DNA of 64,000 nucleotides from Druceiella hillmani (lineage: Eukaryota > Arthropoda > Insecta > Lepidoptera > Hepialidae), in assembly GCA_039881145.1 (NCBI GenBank), contig JAYKKI010000137.1, positions 980,501-1,044,500 of the forward strand, read 5' to 3'. Made by a program: the position numbers and the translations under genes. Positions 1 through 13,300 of the stretch are shown in pieces. The stretch's first letter is position 1. The number at the start of each line of letters is the position of its first letter. Under the pieces are notes generated by a model. That model was not told the DNA's origin. It did no database searches and saw nothing but the letters and a program-made list of their open reading frames with translations.

Positions 1-278
1 GGGAGTTTAGTTTTGCGTGTTTATATATTGGTTAATAAACGGCTCTCGGTTAATCAATTTTATATCCTTTGAAGTCAATTTAAAGGATATCGGTGCATTC
101 ATAAGCGGCGCATTGATGGTTCACTCATCATGAGATCGCAATTGAAAAGTCAAGTTATTGATTATTGAAAAGGTTCTATAATTCAGTGTGTATTTAATTT
201 TAATAAGTATTGAATATTTTTTGTTGACAAATATATTTAAATAGTAAATTTAAAGAATTCCGTTGTGCTGTTGGTGGC

Positions 279-545
279 GGTTTAAAATATTCCGACGGCT
301 CACATTCATATAAAGATACATTATTTTATAAATTGTTCTAAATTTTGTACAATTCTCAAAATTTAATATAGATCTTAGTATGGAATATAATAAAAAACTC
401 TATCGAGCTGGGTGGTTTAAAATATTCCGACGGCTCACATTCATATAAGGATACATTTTTTATAAATTGTTCTAAATTTTGTACAATTCTTAAAATTTTA
501 TGTAGATCTTAGTATGGAATATAATAAAAAACTCTAGCGAGCTGG
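279..545 (+). repeat. Tandem duplication, about 135-bp unit, two copies
   Basis: The units 279-413 and 414-545 both run from ggtttaaaatattccgacgg through ttgtacaattct and atagatcttagtatggaat to actct-a-cgagctgg, with few differences, so the duplication is recent. No open frame is shared, and no gene is apparent around it. Confidence 0.9.
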
Positions 546-1407
546 TTGGCTATGCGACACGAAGTTCTAAATACACATTTTTTCCTTAAATTCAATACGT
601 GTTGATAAGACTAATCAATGTTAACCGTCATAATTAGATTAATAAACAACATTTAATCTGAAGACAGTAATAATTATTGCCTGACCATCTATAACTTATA
701 ATATCGGCATAGACAGAAGTGCTGGGGGGGTGGGGTGTCAACAATTTTACTAGTTTAAAACTTTTTCTGTTTGGTAATTACATCGAAATTTCTATTTATA
801 TCATGTGGAGTTATTTTATTTCTTTAAATTGCGGTTTTACTTCTGTCAGCATATCGTTGAAGAACAAAATAAAATAAGTATTTCACTTTCAATTTAAACT
901 AGGTTCATGTAATTTTTATTTATGAGATTAAAATTTGACATACACACGAACAGAATAATTAGAGTCATAAACCCTTAGGTACGGAGTCATTATAATGTTA
1001 ATATTGATAGCATCAGTCTACTTAATATTTCGTGCTTACTTAATATTTTGACTAGTGCTAGTATTGTTCAAAATGTTGTTGATGTCATTTAATAGAAACA
1101 ATTTTTCATATAGAAATGCATATATGTGCAGTTACAGCCAAAATTTAAGTTTAAGGGGAATTGAACAAGATAAATCAAAACTCAAAAAAAATAAAACGGA
1201 ATTAATCTTACGTGGGATTTCAATATTTTGTAAAATACAAGTGTAAATTGATAGCAGATTGCTTAGTTAATATAATATAATAATAATTATTACTCATATT
1301 TAAATATATGTTGAAAAATGTTCCCTTATTCCCTTATGAAACGCATCAACATTTAAAGGAAAAGAGATATGAGGGAAGAAAATATTCAAAAAATAGTTGT
1401 CTATTTT

Positions 1408-1480
1408 CGCACGAGAAAATATTAAACATATTACGAGAAAATATTAAACGTATTTTTCATGAGAAAATATTAAACAGAAT
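1408..1480 (+). repeat. Short direct repeats
   Basis: Three copies of gagaaaatattaaac occur at spacings of about 25 nt. They make the small open frame covering them look repetitive rather than coding. Confidence 0.8.
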
Positions 1481-1602
1481 AAAGATAGCTCGTATTGTCA
1501 TAAAAGTATAGCATTATAATCTCTTTGAAATAATATTGTCTACATTGTTATTAATATTCACCCTTAATTAATATTCACCCTCACACCTAATCTTTGTTTC
1601 AG

Positions 1603-1678
1603 GATTAAATACTGATTAAGAGAGTAAATTACGGGAACAGCGCATTATCTCGGCCGATAAAGAACCTCACAGCTTACC
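1603..1678 (+). other. Candidate untranslated 5' exon
   Basis: This 76-nt segment has a strong pyrimidine tract and acceptor before it (tctttgtttcag) and a strong donor after it (gtaagtcg). It is richer in GC than its surroundings and has stops in all three frames, so it could only be untranslated. Its strand and splice polarity fit an upstream leader exon of the receptor gene, which would make the next intron about 19.4 kb. Nothing in the sequence proves the link; it could belong to another transcript or be chance. Confidence 0.35.
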
Positions 1679-4295
1679 GTAAGTCGTTTTATTTTCCTCT
1701 TATTGTCAATCTAAATTTAAATTTGGTTATTTATGAAAAAAAATACAGGTATAATGAAAAGCTTGCATTATAACTTACACAAAGCAACATAACATATTAA
1801 TACTTTCTGACCTAGGTTCTCCTTGGGATTACGTACTTGAAAGGAAAAATTCCTCAGAAGGCTACTTATACTATGTTTGTCTGTCCATCTGTCACATCCG
1901 TTTTCTCAGGAATACTTTGACGTTGAAATTTAAAAATTTGGCATAGTCACAAACCATATTAACGCGAACAGAATGCTCAAAAATGTTTGTTTGGACGGAA
2001 ATTTCTGAGAGGGTAACATATGATCGAACAACAGTTTTTAAAATCCAAAATATACTTTGTGCAAGGTATTCTTTGAGAGCGCATGTTATAAGGGTCTCAA
2101 AAATATATCTTCACGGATACATTGGAAAGTTTACAAAGTAATATGTACAGCGCCTCCCTTATTTTCGAAACTACTGAGTTTAAAGTTATCAAAAAATAAG
2201 GGTTTTAAAAGTCTACGATAAGTTTGCAGGAAAACTGCAATGATGCTTCATGTAGCAATGATGCTTAATGTCATATGATGAGCAATTATGCTTGATGTCA
2301 TAGTTTTTGAGATATTCACGAAAATATTATATTTTACTTAATTATATTAGGTATGTTAAAATATTTATTGTGCCAGGAAGTCTATATTAGGGATGGCTTA
2401 TGATTAATAATTTAATTTCACTTCAAATGATGCACGGGATTCCTGGTTCATGTGCCAGGCTCGCACTTGATCGGATTTACTATGAATAACATTGATTTTT
2501 TTTATTTCTAACAAAGTTTTTGGTAAATCGAAGCAAATTTAATAATTATTTGTTATATAACATTTTAAAATTTGGAGACATTTTTAAAGAAATAATAAAT
2601 AAATAAGAAAAATTGGCTAGAATTAAACCATGCTAATGAACGTTTAGTTATTTATAAACACTTCAAACGAATCGATAGAGTTTAATACGCTGCTGAGTAC
2701 ATGTTGTATATAAATATCCTTGTTAAAAAGCGAAAGTTGTAATTTTTAAATCTAATTTTCTTTACATTACATAGAATTAATTTAAGCGGACCATGTTGAA
2801 GAAATATTCAATTGTTCCTATTATAAAGTTTTGTATGAAAATCCGTAGAATATTTCCATTAATTTTTTACTGCTTTTTGTTCTTTAAGACTATTCAAATT
2901 TTATAGATTGGGCTAAATAAATTTCAATATTATAAAATTATAATTTCTTGCAAAAATAATTCAGAATATATAATAAATTATTTTAGTAAGTTTCAACAAA
3001 AATATATGCGTTTATAAAACCCAAAAATACGTAAAATATTTGATAGGAAAGAAATTTATATATACTCAATATGATAACCATTTTTGCTCCCATTTGGAGA
3101 GTGAGAGAAAGTATTTATTTTTTAGAGGTAGCTCTAGTAATTCTATATTTTACTTAATAATAGAGAATAAGTATATAAAAAAAATATCCATATAAGCTCT
3201 TTTGTCACTAGATCTCGTGTCAAAATTCATATCATCAACGTAGAACAGTATTTTAAAGCGTTTAGTGACCGCGTGACGGAGCACCAAAATTAAAATTATT
3301 CTGCTCTCGTGAAGCTGTACAGTACACTAGCTAGGTCAAATTTGCGATTAAATATTATAGACAAAATTGAAGATTGGAAAAAACTTGAAATTCAATGTAA
3401 ACATTTAAAATCTCTTCTGTTTTTGGTTTTTTCCCCTCAAATAATAAAAAGGAGATTTTAAGATCGCCGTGTTCATTTTAAGGTATGGTGAAATGTTCTA
3501 TATAAATTGCTACTTAATTGGCGGGTTTAAATTTTTCTTCTTCTGTGGTTGTAAATATTATCAAAACACGGTACTTAACTAAGATTACTGATTAGCCGCT
3601 TGCTTTTATATATTTTACGATAATTAATTTCAAATAATATTTAATATTTTAATCACAAGAAATAACTTAATAATAACAATATCATACAATGTTATTGCAA
3701 TGCTTGTATATTCCTATTGTTTTTTTAAGTGTTATTTATCTATTTTTATTTAGGGGCCAATTTATCATGTCAATTCATCAATTTAATTTTTTTTTCTTAC
3801 CTTCATGGGATTTAAAACATGTTCTATGTAAAGCATTTTATAGAAAAATATGCATACTTGCTTTTATACACTGTAAACATATATAAAATAATACAAAGCT
3901 TGCATAGATACCATGTAATCATTTCAACATAACAATTGCCTTCACTCTACCGCATAACACAAAAAGAAAATTAACTTGTATTAGTCAATACTATTTAATT
4001 ATATATTATTTAATGAATACCAACAAGATGAATAAAATAAAGTGCCAACGAACAGCACAATGCTGCCTTGTATGGCTTCTTTATCACGTAACATACGTTA
4101 TTTCATTAATCCTGAGCCGTATGTAACCTACACGTAGTTGAGCTTAGGACTTTAAGGCGGGAGCACATAGAGAGTACAAAGAATAAATTTAATTAAATTA
4201 TGCTTACAAAGTGTTTTGTTAGTTTTGCGTTGTGTTTTTTTTAGTTTTAAATGCTTTCTATTAGAAATTATTTTTAGTTTTTCTTCTTTATCTAG

Positions 4296-4350
4296 GAAGT
4301 ATGAAAATAGGAAGTATGAAAGGAAGTATGAAGGAATAGGAAGTATGAAG
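4296..4350 (+). repeat. Short direct repeats (aggaagtatgaa)
   Basis: Four copies of the 12-mer aggaagtatgaa, spaced 12 to 19 nt apart, form a small minisatellite. Not coding. Confidence 0.8.
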
Positions 4351-5374
4351 CATAAAAAGGGTAAGAATACTTTTCTCCAAAGATCGTTATTAATGTCAAG
4401 TTTTGGTTAAACATAAAAAATGAATTTTAAATAAATTTTTCTAATAAACGATTTGCTTAGATTTATTATTTAAAGAAACGCAAGTAGACATATTTTAATG
4501 TTGATTTAAATCAGGATAAATCATTTTATTTATAACAAAATACATATCGTCACGTATATATTCTACTAGCTTTTGAAATTGTTTGCTCGCCACTTAACTG
4601 GCGTGAACTTCATTTATTCCGATTTTAGAGACTTGGACAATGAACAATAATATCATGGTAGCCTGTGGGCTGATATTTCTATTAGCTGTTTTATATCTTA
4701 TAAATAAATAAAGCATACTTAAATTGATTTTCTCGAACTTCATTGCGAGGAAAAACTTATTTCACCAAAGTGAAAAATATAAGACATGACGAAAGTTAGT
4801 CGGTAAATTTAAATTCTTAAAATTGTTTGTTACCTCTTTTGTTTATGTTGTTGAGGAAAAAATAATAATGAGAAATAGTTCACGAAGGGCCAATATTTTT
4901 CATTTGGTTAACAAATATAACATTTTCGCGAAATAATATCCCGTCATCTAATTGATTTCTAACGGAAACTTCTAGTAGATCTTTTGGTAGAAACGTAATA
5001 AGCGCTTAATTTTGTTGCACGACTTTGTCTTCTTGTTTATGTTAGATGGCTTCACACCTACACACGCCACTTAAGAAAAAATAAATGTTATTAAAATAAT
5101 CTTTAATTAATGAAACAAAATTAATGCACAAATTAATGTTAATAAAATATTTATCAACTTGGAAATTACGCTGTGAAACGCCGTAAGTATTATTTTAAAA
5201 TGAAACAACACAAATGATAATACACACACGGTTAAAAACGATTTTTATATATTTAAATTTATACAAAAATATTTTCTCACCGAGGTGTTTTGAAAATATT
5301 AGAGACCAATTTTGTCCATCTATGAAATAACCTAGATTTTGATCTAAACTATTCTTCTACCATTCTCACTATAA

Positions 5375-5472
5375 GGAATGTGGCTACTAGATCTCCCACA
5401 AACACACACGCACCGGCGCGCGTGCTCGTGTGTGTGTGTGTGGGTTTGTGAGAGATCTAGTAGCCACATTCC
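5375..5472. repeat. Long hairpin containing AC/GT repeats
   Basis: The arm ggaatgtggctactagatct at 5375-5394 is exactly complementary to 5453-5472. The inner parts are (CA)n on one side and (GT)n on the other, so pairing continues almost to a GC-rich loop (gcaccggcgcgcgtgctc). Another short (GT)n follows. Possible fold-back remnant. Confidence 0.85.
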
Positions 5473-6747
5473 GTGTGTGTGTGCATATAAATTTTCAAAT
5501 TGGATTTGTTGTCTGAGGATGGTCGATTAAAAAGTATGAGAACCCCTCGAAATTCCAAAGTGAATTCCTGCAAAATTACCTGAAAATTGAAAACTATTCG
5601 ATCGTACTTATATTTTAAGTAAATATGCTAGTACAAGAATTTCTGTGCACACGCACCTTTGCTGGCATCGGCCGGAGATATTAATTCCCTCGCCCTCTCA
5701 CGTTTGCAGTAAGTATTATTTAGTTAAAGTAAGCGTCACCCAAGTACCAAATGGAATCTATTTTGTAGCTTAATTATAACTTTCAGGACGAGACAGTGCT
5801 TGTTTGGGAACTTTCAGTTTTCCTGTCAGTTTGCGCAGTTGCTATCTCTGGGTGTAACATGCTTGCTGGGATAATTTTTGCTCCAAGTTTGGGAGACTAG
5901 TTATGTTCCATCAATATTGATACATAATATACAGATCCAAGATTCAAATCGAACAATCGAATCTATGTAGCAGGAAATGGAAAGGTATAAAAAAATCTGT
6001 AAAGCGTTTTGTGCAATGGAATACAAAATTTACGTTACTGTAATTAATTGTATTTAAATTAATTTGATAAAATACTTATTTTGAATTTTCGTTTTCATCA
6101 TTTATCTATTTTTATATCTTTTTGAATTTCCGATCTTGAAGTGTAAAACGGAGTCTTTATACGTTCACTCAGATGTTTGTCTATTAGTTTATCGATCACA
6201 GCCAATTTTCGCAGAAACTATGCGATGTAAAAATCTATATAATATCAAATAAATTTTATTAACCCACATATTTTGCACTAGCTCTTTTAAACTATTCAAG
6301 TAAGGATTAAAGAGGAGATAAAAAAGAACTCATTTTTTTTTACAACTTTATATAAGTTGTTATACATGTGATTTTTTTCATTATTTTAAATTGCGAATTT
6401 AAAAATTAAGCTAAAAAATATACAAACGTAGCGCATTCCTCCACAATTATTTCCGAAACTACCGAATCAAAACTCATGAACAAAATCTCGTTTTTTTGCT
6501 TATTTAGTTTGTCGTAACAACGACTATAAGATTACAGAAAAACTGTAACGAGTATTTTAGACTTTAAATATGCACGATGCTTTACGCCTTGAAAGATGTG
6601 GTAGGCAATATATTCACATTGTGGAAGATGAATATTTGTAAATAGTTTTATAAAAATACTGCATGCCCTTGAATGTTTGTAAGTGCGTAAATGTGTATGG
6701 AATCATCGTAGTGTGAATTGTTCTTGTATTTGAAAGGTTGTAATACC

Positions 6748-6750
<3 letters not shown>

Positions 6751-6817
<67 letters not shown>
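6751..6817. repeat. (AT)n microsatellite
   Basis: Uninterrupted run of about 33 AT dinucleotides. Confidence 0.98.
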
Positions 6818-6818
<1 letters not shown>

Positions 6819-6929
6819 CTACTATATCGTAATTTAATAAATAGCATACCGTCAGTACTATTAATAACACTATTTAAATAAACGTATTAAAGAAAACGAC
6901 AGAGGCAGGAAATAGCGATTTACCATGTA

Positions 6930-7162
6930 TAGTAAAAAATAATGGAGTGATAAAATTTTTTTTTGTTTACTTATTGTAAAAAGTAATGGAGTGATAAAAT
7001 TTTTTTTTCTTTACTTATTTAATAACCTACATTATTTTATAAATGTATGGTAAAAAATAATGGAGTGATAAAATTTTTTTTGTTTACATATTGTAAAAAA
7101 TAATGGAGTGATAAATTTTTTTTTTGTTTACTTATTTAATAACCTACATTATTTTATGACTT
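6930..7162 (+). repeat. Nested tandem repeat
   Basis: The segment aataatggagtgataaa followed by a T-run occurs four times, spaced about 52, 65 and 50 nt apart. Every second copy is followed by ttatttaataacctacatta, giving a higher-order unit of about 115 nt present twice. Non-coding. Confidence 0.88.
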
Positions 7163-8269
7163 GTCGTTTTAATGGCGCTTCTTCATTTTTTCGTCTCAGC
7201 ATTTTGTTCACTTTTAAGTATAACCATCCAAACTTTAGACCATTAACATTAAGACCAAATCATTAAGCAAACGTTATAGTGAATAATAAGGTTTTAATTA
7301 AATTCGATGTTACGTTATTTCTGCTAATGTGAATATAAAGATTATAATTTGTTAATAAAATGTTTTTGTTTTTGATAATAAAATGTTTAATTTATTTGGC
7401 GTTAATTTTGTAGAAATTTATTATCACTTAATGTTTATTCACAACTAAATCTATAAAAATTTCTCGTAAGCAAATTTTAAAAATATGTTAATAAATTCAA
7501 AAAAAGGCTCCCCAGCTAATCAAATTAGTGGATAAATATTTGTGAAAAGGAAGGCACATATAAAGAAAACTTAGTAGCGATTCCCCAAATTCTTATTGAA
7601 TATGAGCTAATAGGTTTTATTTACTTCTGAGGGATTTAAGGATAAGATAAGTGAAACTAAATATCGAAGATCTTTTGTTTGTGGTTATTATGGTTGAGTT
7701 AATTTCAGGCCTGCGTCGTTATTTAACAACACATCACAAACTGTTCTGATTTATGGATATAATTACTTGTAATTTTGCTTATTCTACCATTTTATTTACT
7801 AGCTGTGCTCGTGACTTTATTCGCATGAGCTTTTGGAATACGTGACTGAAAATTTAATTATACCTAATGCTATCTACAATCAATAAAAAATGCCTTTTTT
7901 TTATAAAATAACAGCGTTTATATAAACATTTCAATTCAACTTACATACTTTTTAGTACAATGATTGCAATAGGAGTTTTTCAAAAGTAATGATGCTTCCG
8001 TCTAAAAAATAACCTTAAATGGAAGAGAAATAACTTATATCATGGCTTACTATTTATGTTGAATTGCTATTGTAGGTAAAGCCGCCCGTCTCTGGCCTTG
8101 TGGTTTCAGTAATAATAATTCAATTTTAATTTTTTTACCAAAACCTGTAAGCCAAAAAGCAATTAAAATTTCAATTTGTACATAAAGATTTATCTCAGTT
8201 AACATATAAAGTCAAATTGGTCTGGTAGTTTTATATGATGCTTTAAAATACAAAAAAATAAACAAAAAA

Positions 8270-8522
8270 TTGGCAGATTGAAATAGCAATGGGCAGGTCA
8301 CATTGCGCGCATAACCGATGGCTGTTGGAGAAGAAACTTTCTCGAATAGCGACCACATACTAGAAGATGCAGAGCACGACGCCTCCCCGTCCTAGGTGGA
8401 CAAGCTGGTAAAGTTAGTGGAAAGTAATAGGCGCAAGATGTAAATTATGGATTGCTGTGGGAACAAAGAGGGATGGAGGGGGTATGTCCAACAGTGGACA
8501 TCTTCCGAATGATAATGATAAG
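8270..8522 (+). pseudogene. 3' end of an RTE-like LINE
   Basis: The sequence encodes, with frameshifts, the C-terminus of RTE-type ORF2: WAGHIARITDGCWRRN, a proline/arginine stretch, then QQWTSSE-like residues just before the end. A short TAATGATA-type tail follows at about 8508-8522. Only about 250 nt is present, as expected for heavy 5' truncation. Such tails are very common in moth and butterfly genomes but also occur elsewhere. Confidence 0.7.
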
Positions 8523-8979
8523 ATTTGAAGGAACATTTTTATCAAATGAATTTACAGCCCCAATTGGGGAAAAAATTTATTATAAACAACTAGTTTGTTG
8601 CAGAATGAAAGATTCTCGATTTTTATTATGATGTTCTCTACTATTTTAGACAATACTATGTAGTGAAATAAAATTATAGTTACCTTGTATTTTGCAAAAA
8701 GATAGGAATGTAAATAAGTATCCAGAATACTGCCGAATTTTAACCCAATAAAAAAATATACGCTAGCGTTCAAAGTTGTGGGCCATTTAGAAAAAACTGT
8801 ATTTAGCTATCAAGAAAAGTAGATTTTATAACTGATTGGAAAAATTTGGCGGTAAGTTTAATTATTTATTTAATATAATTAGACACAATTTTCAAAATTT
8901 AGACTCATCAATGTGCCCTCCCTTATTTCTTATGACGGCACAAATCTTAAGCAATTCAGAAACTAATTTCTTTAATATT

Positions 8980-10320
8980 TTCCTAGTTATTCTTTGCCAT
9001 TCGTCTTGCAGCACTCTCCTTTAAGTTTTCCTAAGATGTTGAGGAAATTATTCGCACCTGCCTGTCAAGCTGATTATAAAAGAATTCTATCTAGTTCAAG
9101 TTAGGTGACCATGGGGGCCATGCTGTAACACACAAAATCTTTTGACGTTCTTTTCCTTTTAAAAACTCGTGCTAAAAAAATATATTTATTCGAAATATGA
9201 GCTTCGAGGTATGTTTGGAATCGTTGTTGTGTCGAAAGGTGAATTCTGGAACAATTACGCGGGTGCCAGAAGGCAGAACATTGTTTCCTTAAATGTTTTT
9301 GTGACCTTTCTTCAGAATTACTTGTATTCTTACAAGATCGTCCACACTAGAACTTTCAAGGTAGCCCCAAACCATCACAGAACAATCACCTTGCTTAACT
9401 GAAGCCACCATGCATGCTTCCTTTACTCTTTCGTTAGTTTGTCTACGGACGTAGACTGTTGTCTTAGGCCCAAAGACTTCAAACTTTCATTAGTTGCTCC
9501 AAACAATTATTGATTAAGCATCTTTTTCTTATTTATAGCTTTAAGAAGCCGTTTCTAAACTTCTATGCATCCCTTAAGACCTGGGTCGAAAAGTCTTCTT
9601 TTGTCTGTGGAAACACTGACAGGTTTATTGCGGTCAATGTTAAATTCTGCTGCTATTTCAGATGCAGATATATATCTATTACGTTCGCTTATCACAATAT
9701 TCTTAAATCTTTAATAGAAGTTGTCACTTTTTACTTGCCTGCGTTACGTTTGTTGGGAATGGAAATTGTCAAAGGTTTGCCTCGGCATCTTTTGTAATCT
9801 TGAAATTTCACGATTACTTTCACCGAATTTATGAAGGCCGATAATTATTCCTCTTGTCGCTTTAGAATGTTCTCTGGTTTTATCTATTTTGTGCACGAAA
9901 TAAAATGAAGATTACGAACTTTTGATTGTTATTAGAACTAATATTTTCGGTTTACAGTAGCGTGTTTTCTAGTCAAACGACTTCAGATAACTGATGCAAA
10001 ATTATTTTTAAGGAATCTTTAAGACACTATTTAAGTTTTCTGCTCAATAACTTCATCGAAACAATAGTTACTCTTTAAATTCCATTGAAACTTCATTGAA
10101 ACCATACAACTTCATTGAAATAATAGTTACACATTAATTCATGTGACAACATTATTTTGATTTTATGACTAGGAGTCCGTAAATAACAATGTGTAGTATA
10201 CCTTTTTGATAAAGATATACATTTTGCACCGGAATTCAAACAAACGAAACAAAATAGCGATATATTGTTTTAGTAATATTAAGAAAATGCACGTGGCCAA
10301 ATACTTTTGAGCGGTAGTAT
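8980..10320 (-). pseudogene. Decayed Tc1-like DNA transposon
   Basis: The reverse strand carries a Tc1-type transposase broken by many stops and frameshifts. Recognisable pieces, in order from about 9900 downwards, are an N-terminal helix-turn-helix (TRGIIIGLHKFGESNREI; ISASEIAAEFNI), a central piece near 9400-9480 (STSVDKLTKE after a VFG-like start; VMVWG-like at about 9370), a D-x-x-SKH-like stretch near 9200, and a WPPxSPxLNxIE-like stretch near 9090-9125. Next to the 5' end, at 10289-10320, is a terminal-inverted-repeat-like sequence (gtggccaaatacttttgag), typical of Tc1 ends. I could not find the matching end on the low-coordinate side. Not functional. Confidence 0.75.
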
Positions 10321-13300
10321 ATTTCACTTTACATACTTACAATATTCAAACAATAAAGTACACTAAAAGTAGAAACGTTACAACCCTAGTAATACTGGTG
10401 TACTAAATTATACATAAATCTGTAATAAATCGTAATCCCCACTGGCTCAATAAAGCTTTAGCCTGCCAGATAAGGCGGACGGGTGGCCAATGCCGCTAAT
10501 CGGAATTATGCAAATAATTATCTGACTAGAACGAATTAAAAACAAAAAGTTATACTGATAAGAAAATCGGAAGCTCCAATTTTGTACCGAAGTTTTTCGT
10601 TTTCATGAATATGTAAAAAAATTAAAAATCTCGTTGGGTTACGGAATAACGCGGCAAAGTAATGTATATAATGCAGAATAGAGGAAGTTGTTATATTTTT
10701 TTGTTTATTTCTCAGGATACGCCTCAAGCATACTGTATTAAAAAAAAATTGTTTATAATTTTTTGAGATTCGTAGCCAGCTTTTTAAAAGCTGTCGCGAC
10801 ACATGAACTTGATAAAATTAGATTTTTAATTTCCCTTGTTTCAAATTTACGTGTATATTTTTTGTAGATTACATGCGGTTCTATTGATTTACATGGGGTT
10901 CAATATGCTCTATTAATTTGTGTTATTTTTAGTTTTGACTGCAAATGGTTTCTAAGAATAAACCACTGTAAGGCAATGATGGCAAACAATTTCGTTTTTT
11001 TAGTTACATACGGAAAAAAAATCTGTTTATTATGGTGCATGTTGTGGCATTAAAATTATATGTTTTGAATTTATCGATATTTGTGTTTGGGCTACGATAA
11101 CATTTTTATTGTTATATAAAATACCCTTTTATATATATAGGAAGAAAGTAAAGTAAGTTTCATAACTATAAAAAAAAGGTCAGCCTTATTTAGAATTTCG
11201 TAGCTGAATGGCAATAAGCGGAATCTTTTATACCATTTCCTTATAATCGTTTGTATGTCTGTGCGTCCATACTTCACAACCCTTTCAATTTAACGGATTA
11301 CATTAAAATAAAAAAAAATATATGTACTAGAATAATTATATTGAATTTTTAAAATATTAGGCCAAGGGATTTTTATTTCTTCACTCATTATTTCCTTTAA
11401 ATGATACGTGGCGTTCGTTATAATTCTGTCGCAACGCCCGCTAATGAATGCATTCCGTCTTAGTTTCCAAAAAGTTTTGATTTCTTGAAAAGCGTCTTAG
11501 TGATGAAAAATTAAAATTTTTTCACATTTTTTAAACTCATGTAAAATTTATTTAAAAATCGAACCACACACTTTACTGTGGAATTTCTTATTTTGCAAGC
11601 GGAACTTAAAAAATATAACCTCCCCATCATTTTAAAAGATATGATAACTATGATATTCTCCGGCAACCCACTTGCGTGTGCTAAAAAAAATTCGCACTTA
11701 TTTTATATTAATGGGGAGGTGCATTAAAAAAATAATTTAAAATGTTACTACATTTTGACTGACATATCCATACGAAGTATCTACTTACAAATTTTTACGC
11801 ATATACATTAAAACCTGCAGAAACTACAAAGATGATAAACGGGGAGAGGTGGAAAGACGAATACGATAGAACATACATGGGTTCTATTCCTGTAATTTGG
11901 CTATAGTACCTTGAAATTTATGTCATGTACTCATAAGGATGATGAAAAGTTGGAAATATTGGTAATATTGCGTAAGTAGTTAACCGGATACGACCAACTG
12001 ATGTTTTATCCTTTTAAGATGAAAACTGGTCACTAGTTATGTTACATTAGGTAATTAACGGCCTCTTAATTAGCTTGATATGCTGGATTTTATTGGAAAT
12101 GGGTTTTCTTAATGTTTATGAATCAAAATGTTGACCTGATTGCAGATGATTATTTCTTACGTCACCATATTAAGCTTGGAACTTTTCACAGTTTTTTTAG
12201 ATGTTACACTGGATTATATCTGTGCATAAAGTTATATGAAAAACATATTAGGTACTTACAAAGTGTGGATTAAAATAAGTATATCATAAAAATTATAATC
12301 GTGTTTATAAAGTAACTTGAAACATACATTCCAAGTCAGGTTTTTCTTTATGGCAATAATATATTTTTCTTTACCTTGCAGAAATTTGTAATAAATTTTT
12401 TTTTATATCCAACTTTAATGTCGATGAACGTGTTTTTGTTTAGTTTAGTGTCTTTATATCTGTTTCAACCTCTCAAAATATTTTTAACTGTTGGATTAAT
12501 GGTAAAATTACTTAGGGATGAGGCAGATATATTTCAATATAGGACTATGGCTAATTTTTTTCTGTGTGATATATGCCAAGGAATTTTATATTTGCCTTGT
12601 AATTAATAATTTTTCAACTCAATTTTTTTAATGGAATGCAGGATAAATAATTAATAATCAAAATTAATAATAATAACATGTATGTCGTTAGTTGAAAAAA
12701 ATATTTTAATTTGTATTTTGAGGCGATCTAACGATCAAATTAAATTTCCTTTCCGTTATTTCGACATCAAATTATCAGCGTATTTTCAAACTATTTCCAT
12801 TTGTTGATAATATTTGAGTGTGTTGATTGCTCCGTTTGTTGCGATCTTGAATAATACAATACATAATTGTATACAGATTAAATTTTCAGGGTTTCGTATG
12901 TGAAAAGAAAAACACAGGTATTAGAAGATCATTCACATACCTGTTACAATCGATTGAATTTTGAAGCTATTTAATGTAAAAATGTGAAATTTGGCGTAAT
13001 CGATCAAATTTTCCAGCAGGTAACACGTAAAAATATTAATAAGATAATTTTATAGGCGAAAAGTTAAGTATTCACACAAATAATATTTTCTATTTATGTA
13101 AAAAATATTATTTTGTTTTGTATGTAAATATAGAATGTAGTAAATGGTGTATCATCAGCTACGCACTACAATATGGAAAACATGCCACTCACTCTCCATT
13201 TAACCCCTAAAATTTAGATTAGAAAATCATGAAAAATCAGTGTTAGCAGAACTTCACAGAAAGCTACGATAATCACAGCGTTTATCCTACGTTATATAGT

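Larger units (their letters stand above)
546..5374. other. Upstream DNA without recognisable genes
   Basis: Apart from the candidate exon at 1603-1678 and the small repeats listed, this stretch is AT-rich with frequent stops in all frames. The open frames near 1055, 1308, 3689 and 4216 encode low-complexity peptides rich in Phe, Ile, Lys and Asn and have no recognisable domain. Confidence 0.7.
5473..8269. other. Upstream DNA; possible donor at 5710, otherwise no gene seen
   Basis: A GC-richer stretch at about 5640-5709 ends in a strong donor-like sequence (tttgca|gtaagtatt) and could be an alternative leader exon, but the same bases also look like an acceptor (ctctcacgtttgcag). The remainder holds the listed microsatellite and nested repeat and nothing else I recognise. 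A 35-nt segment from about 7397 (ttggcgttaattttgtagaa) recurs at about 16706. Confidence 0.5.
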
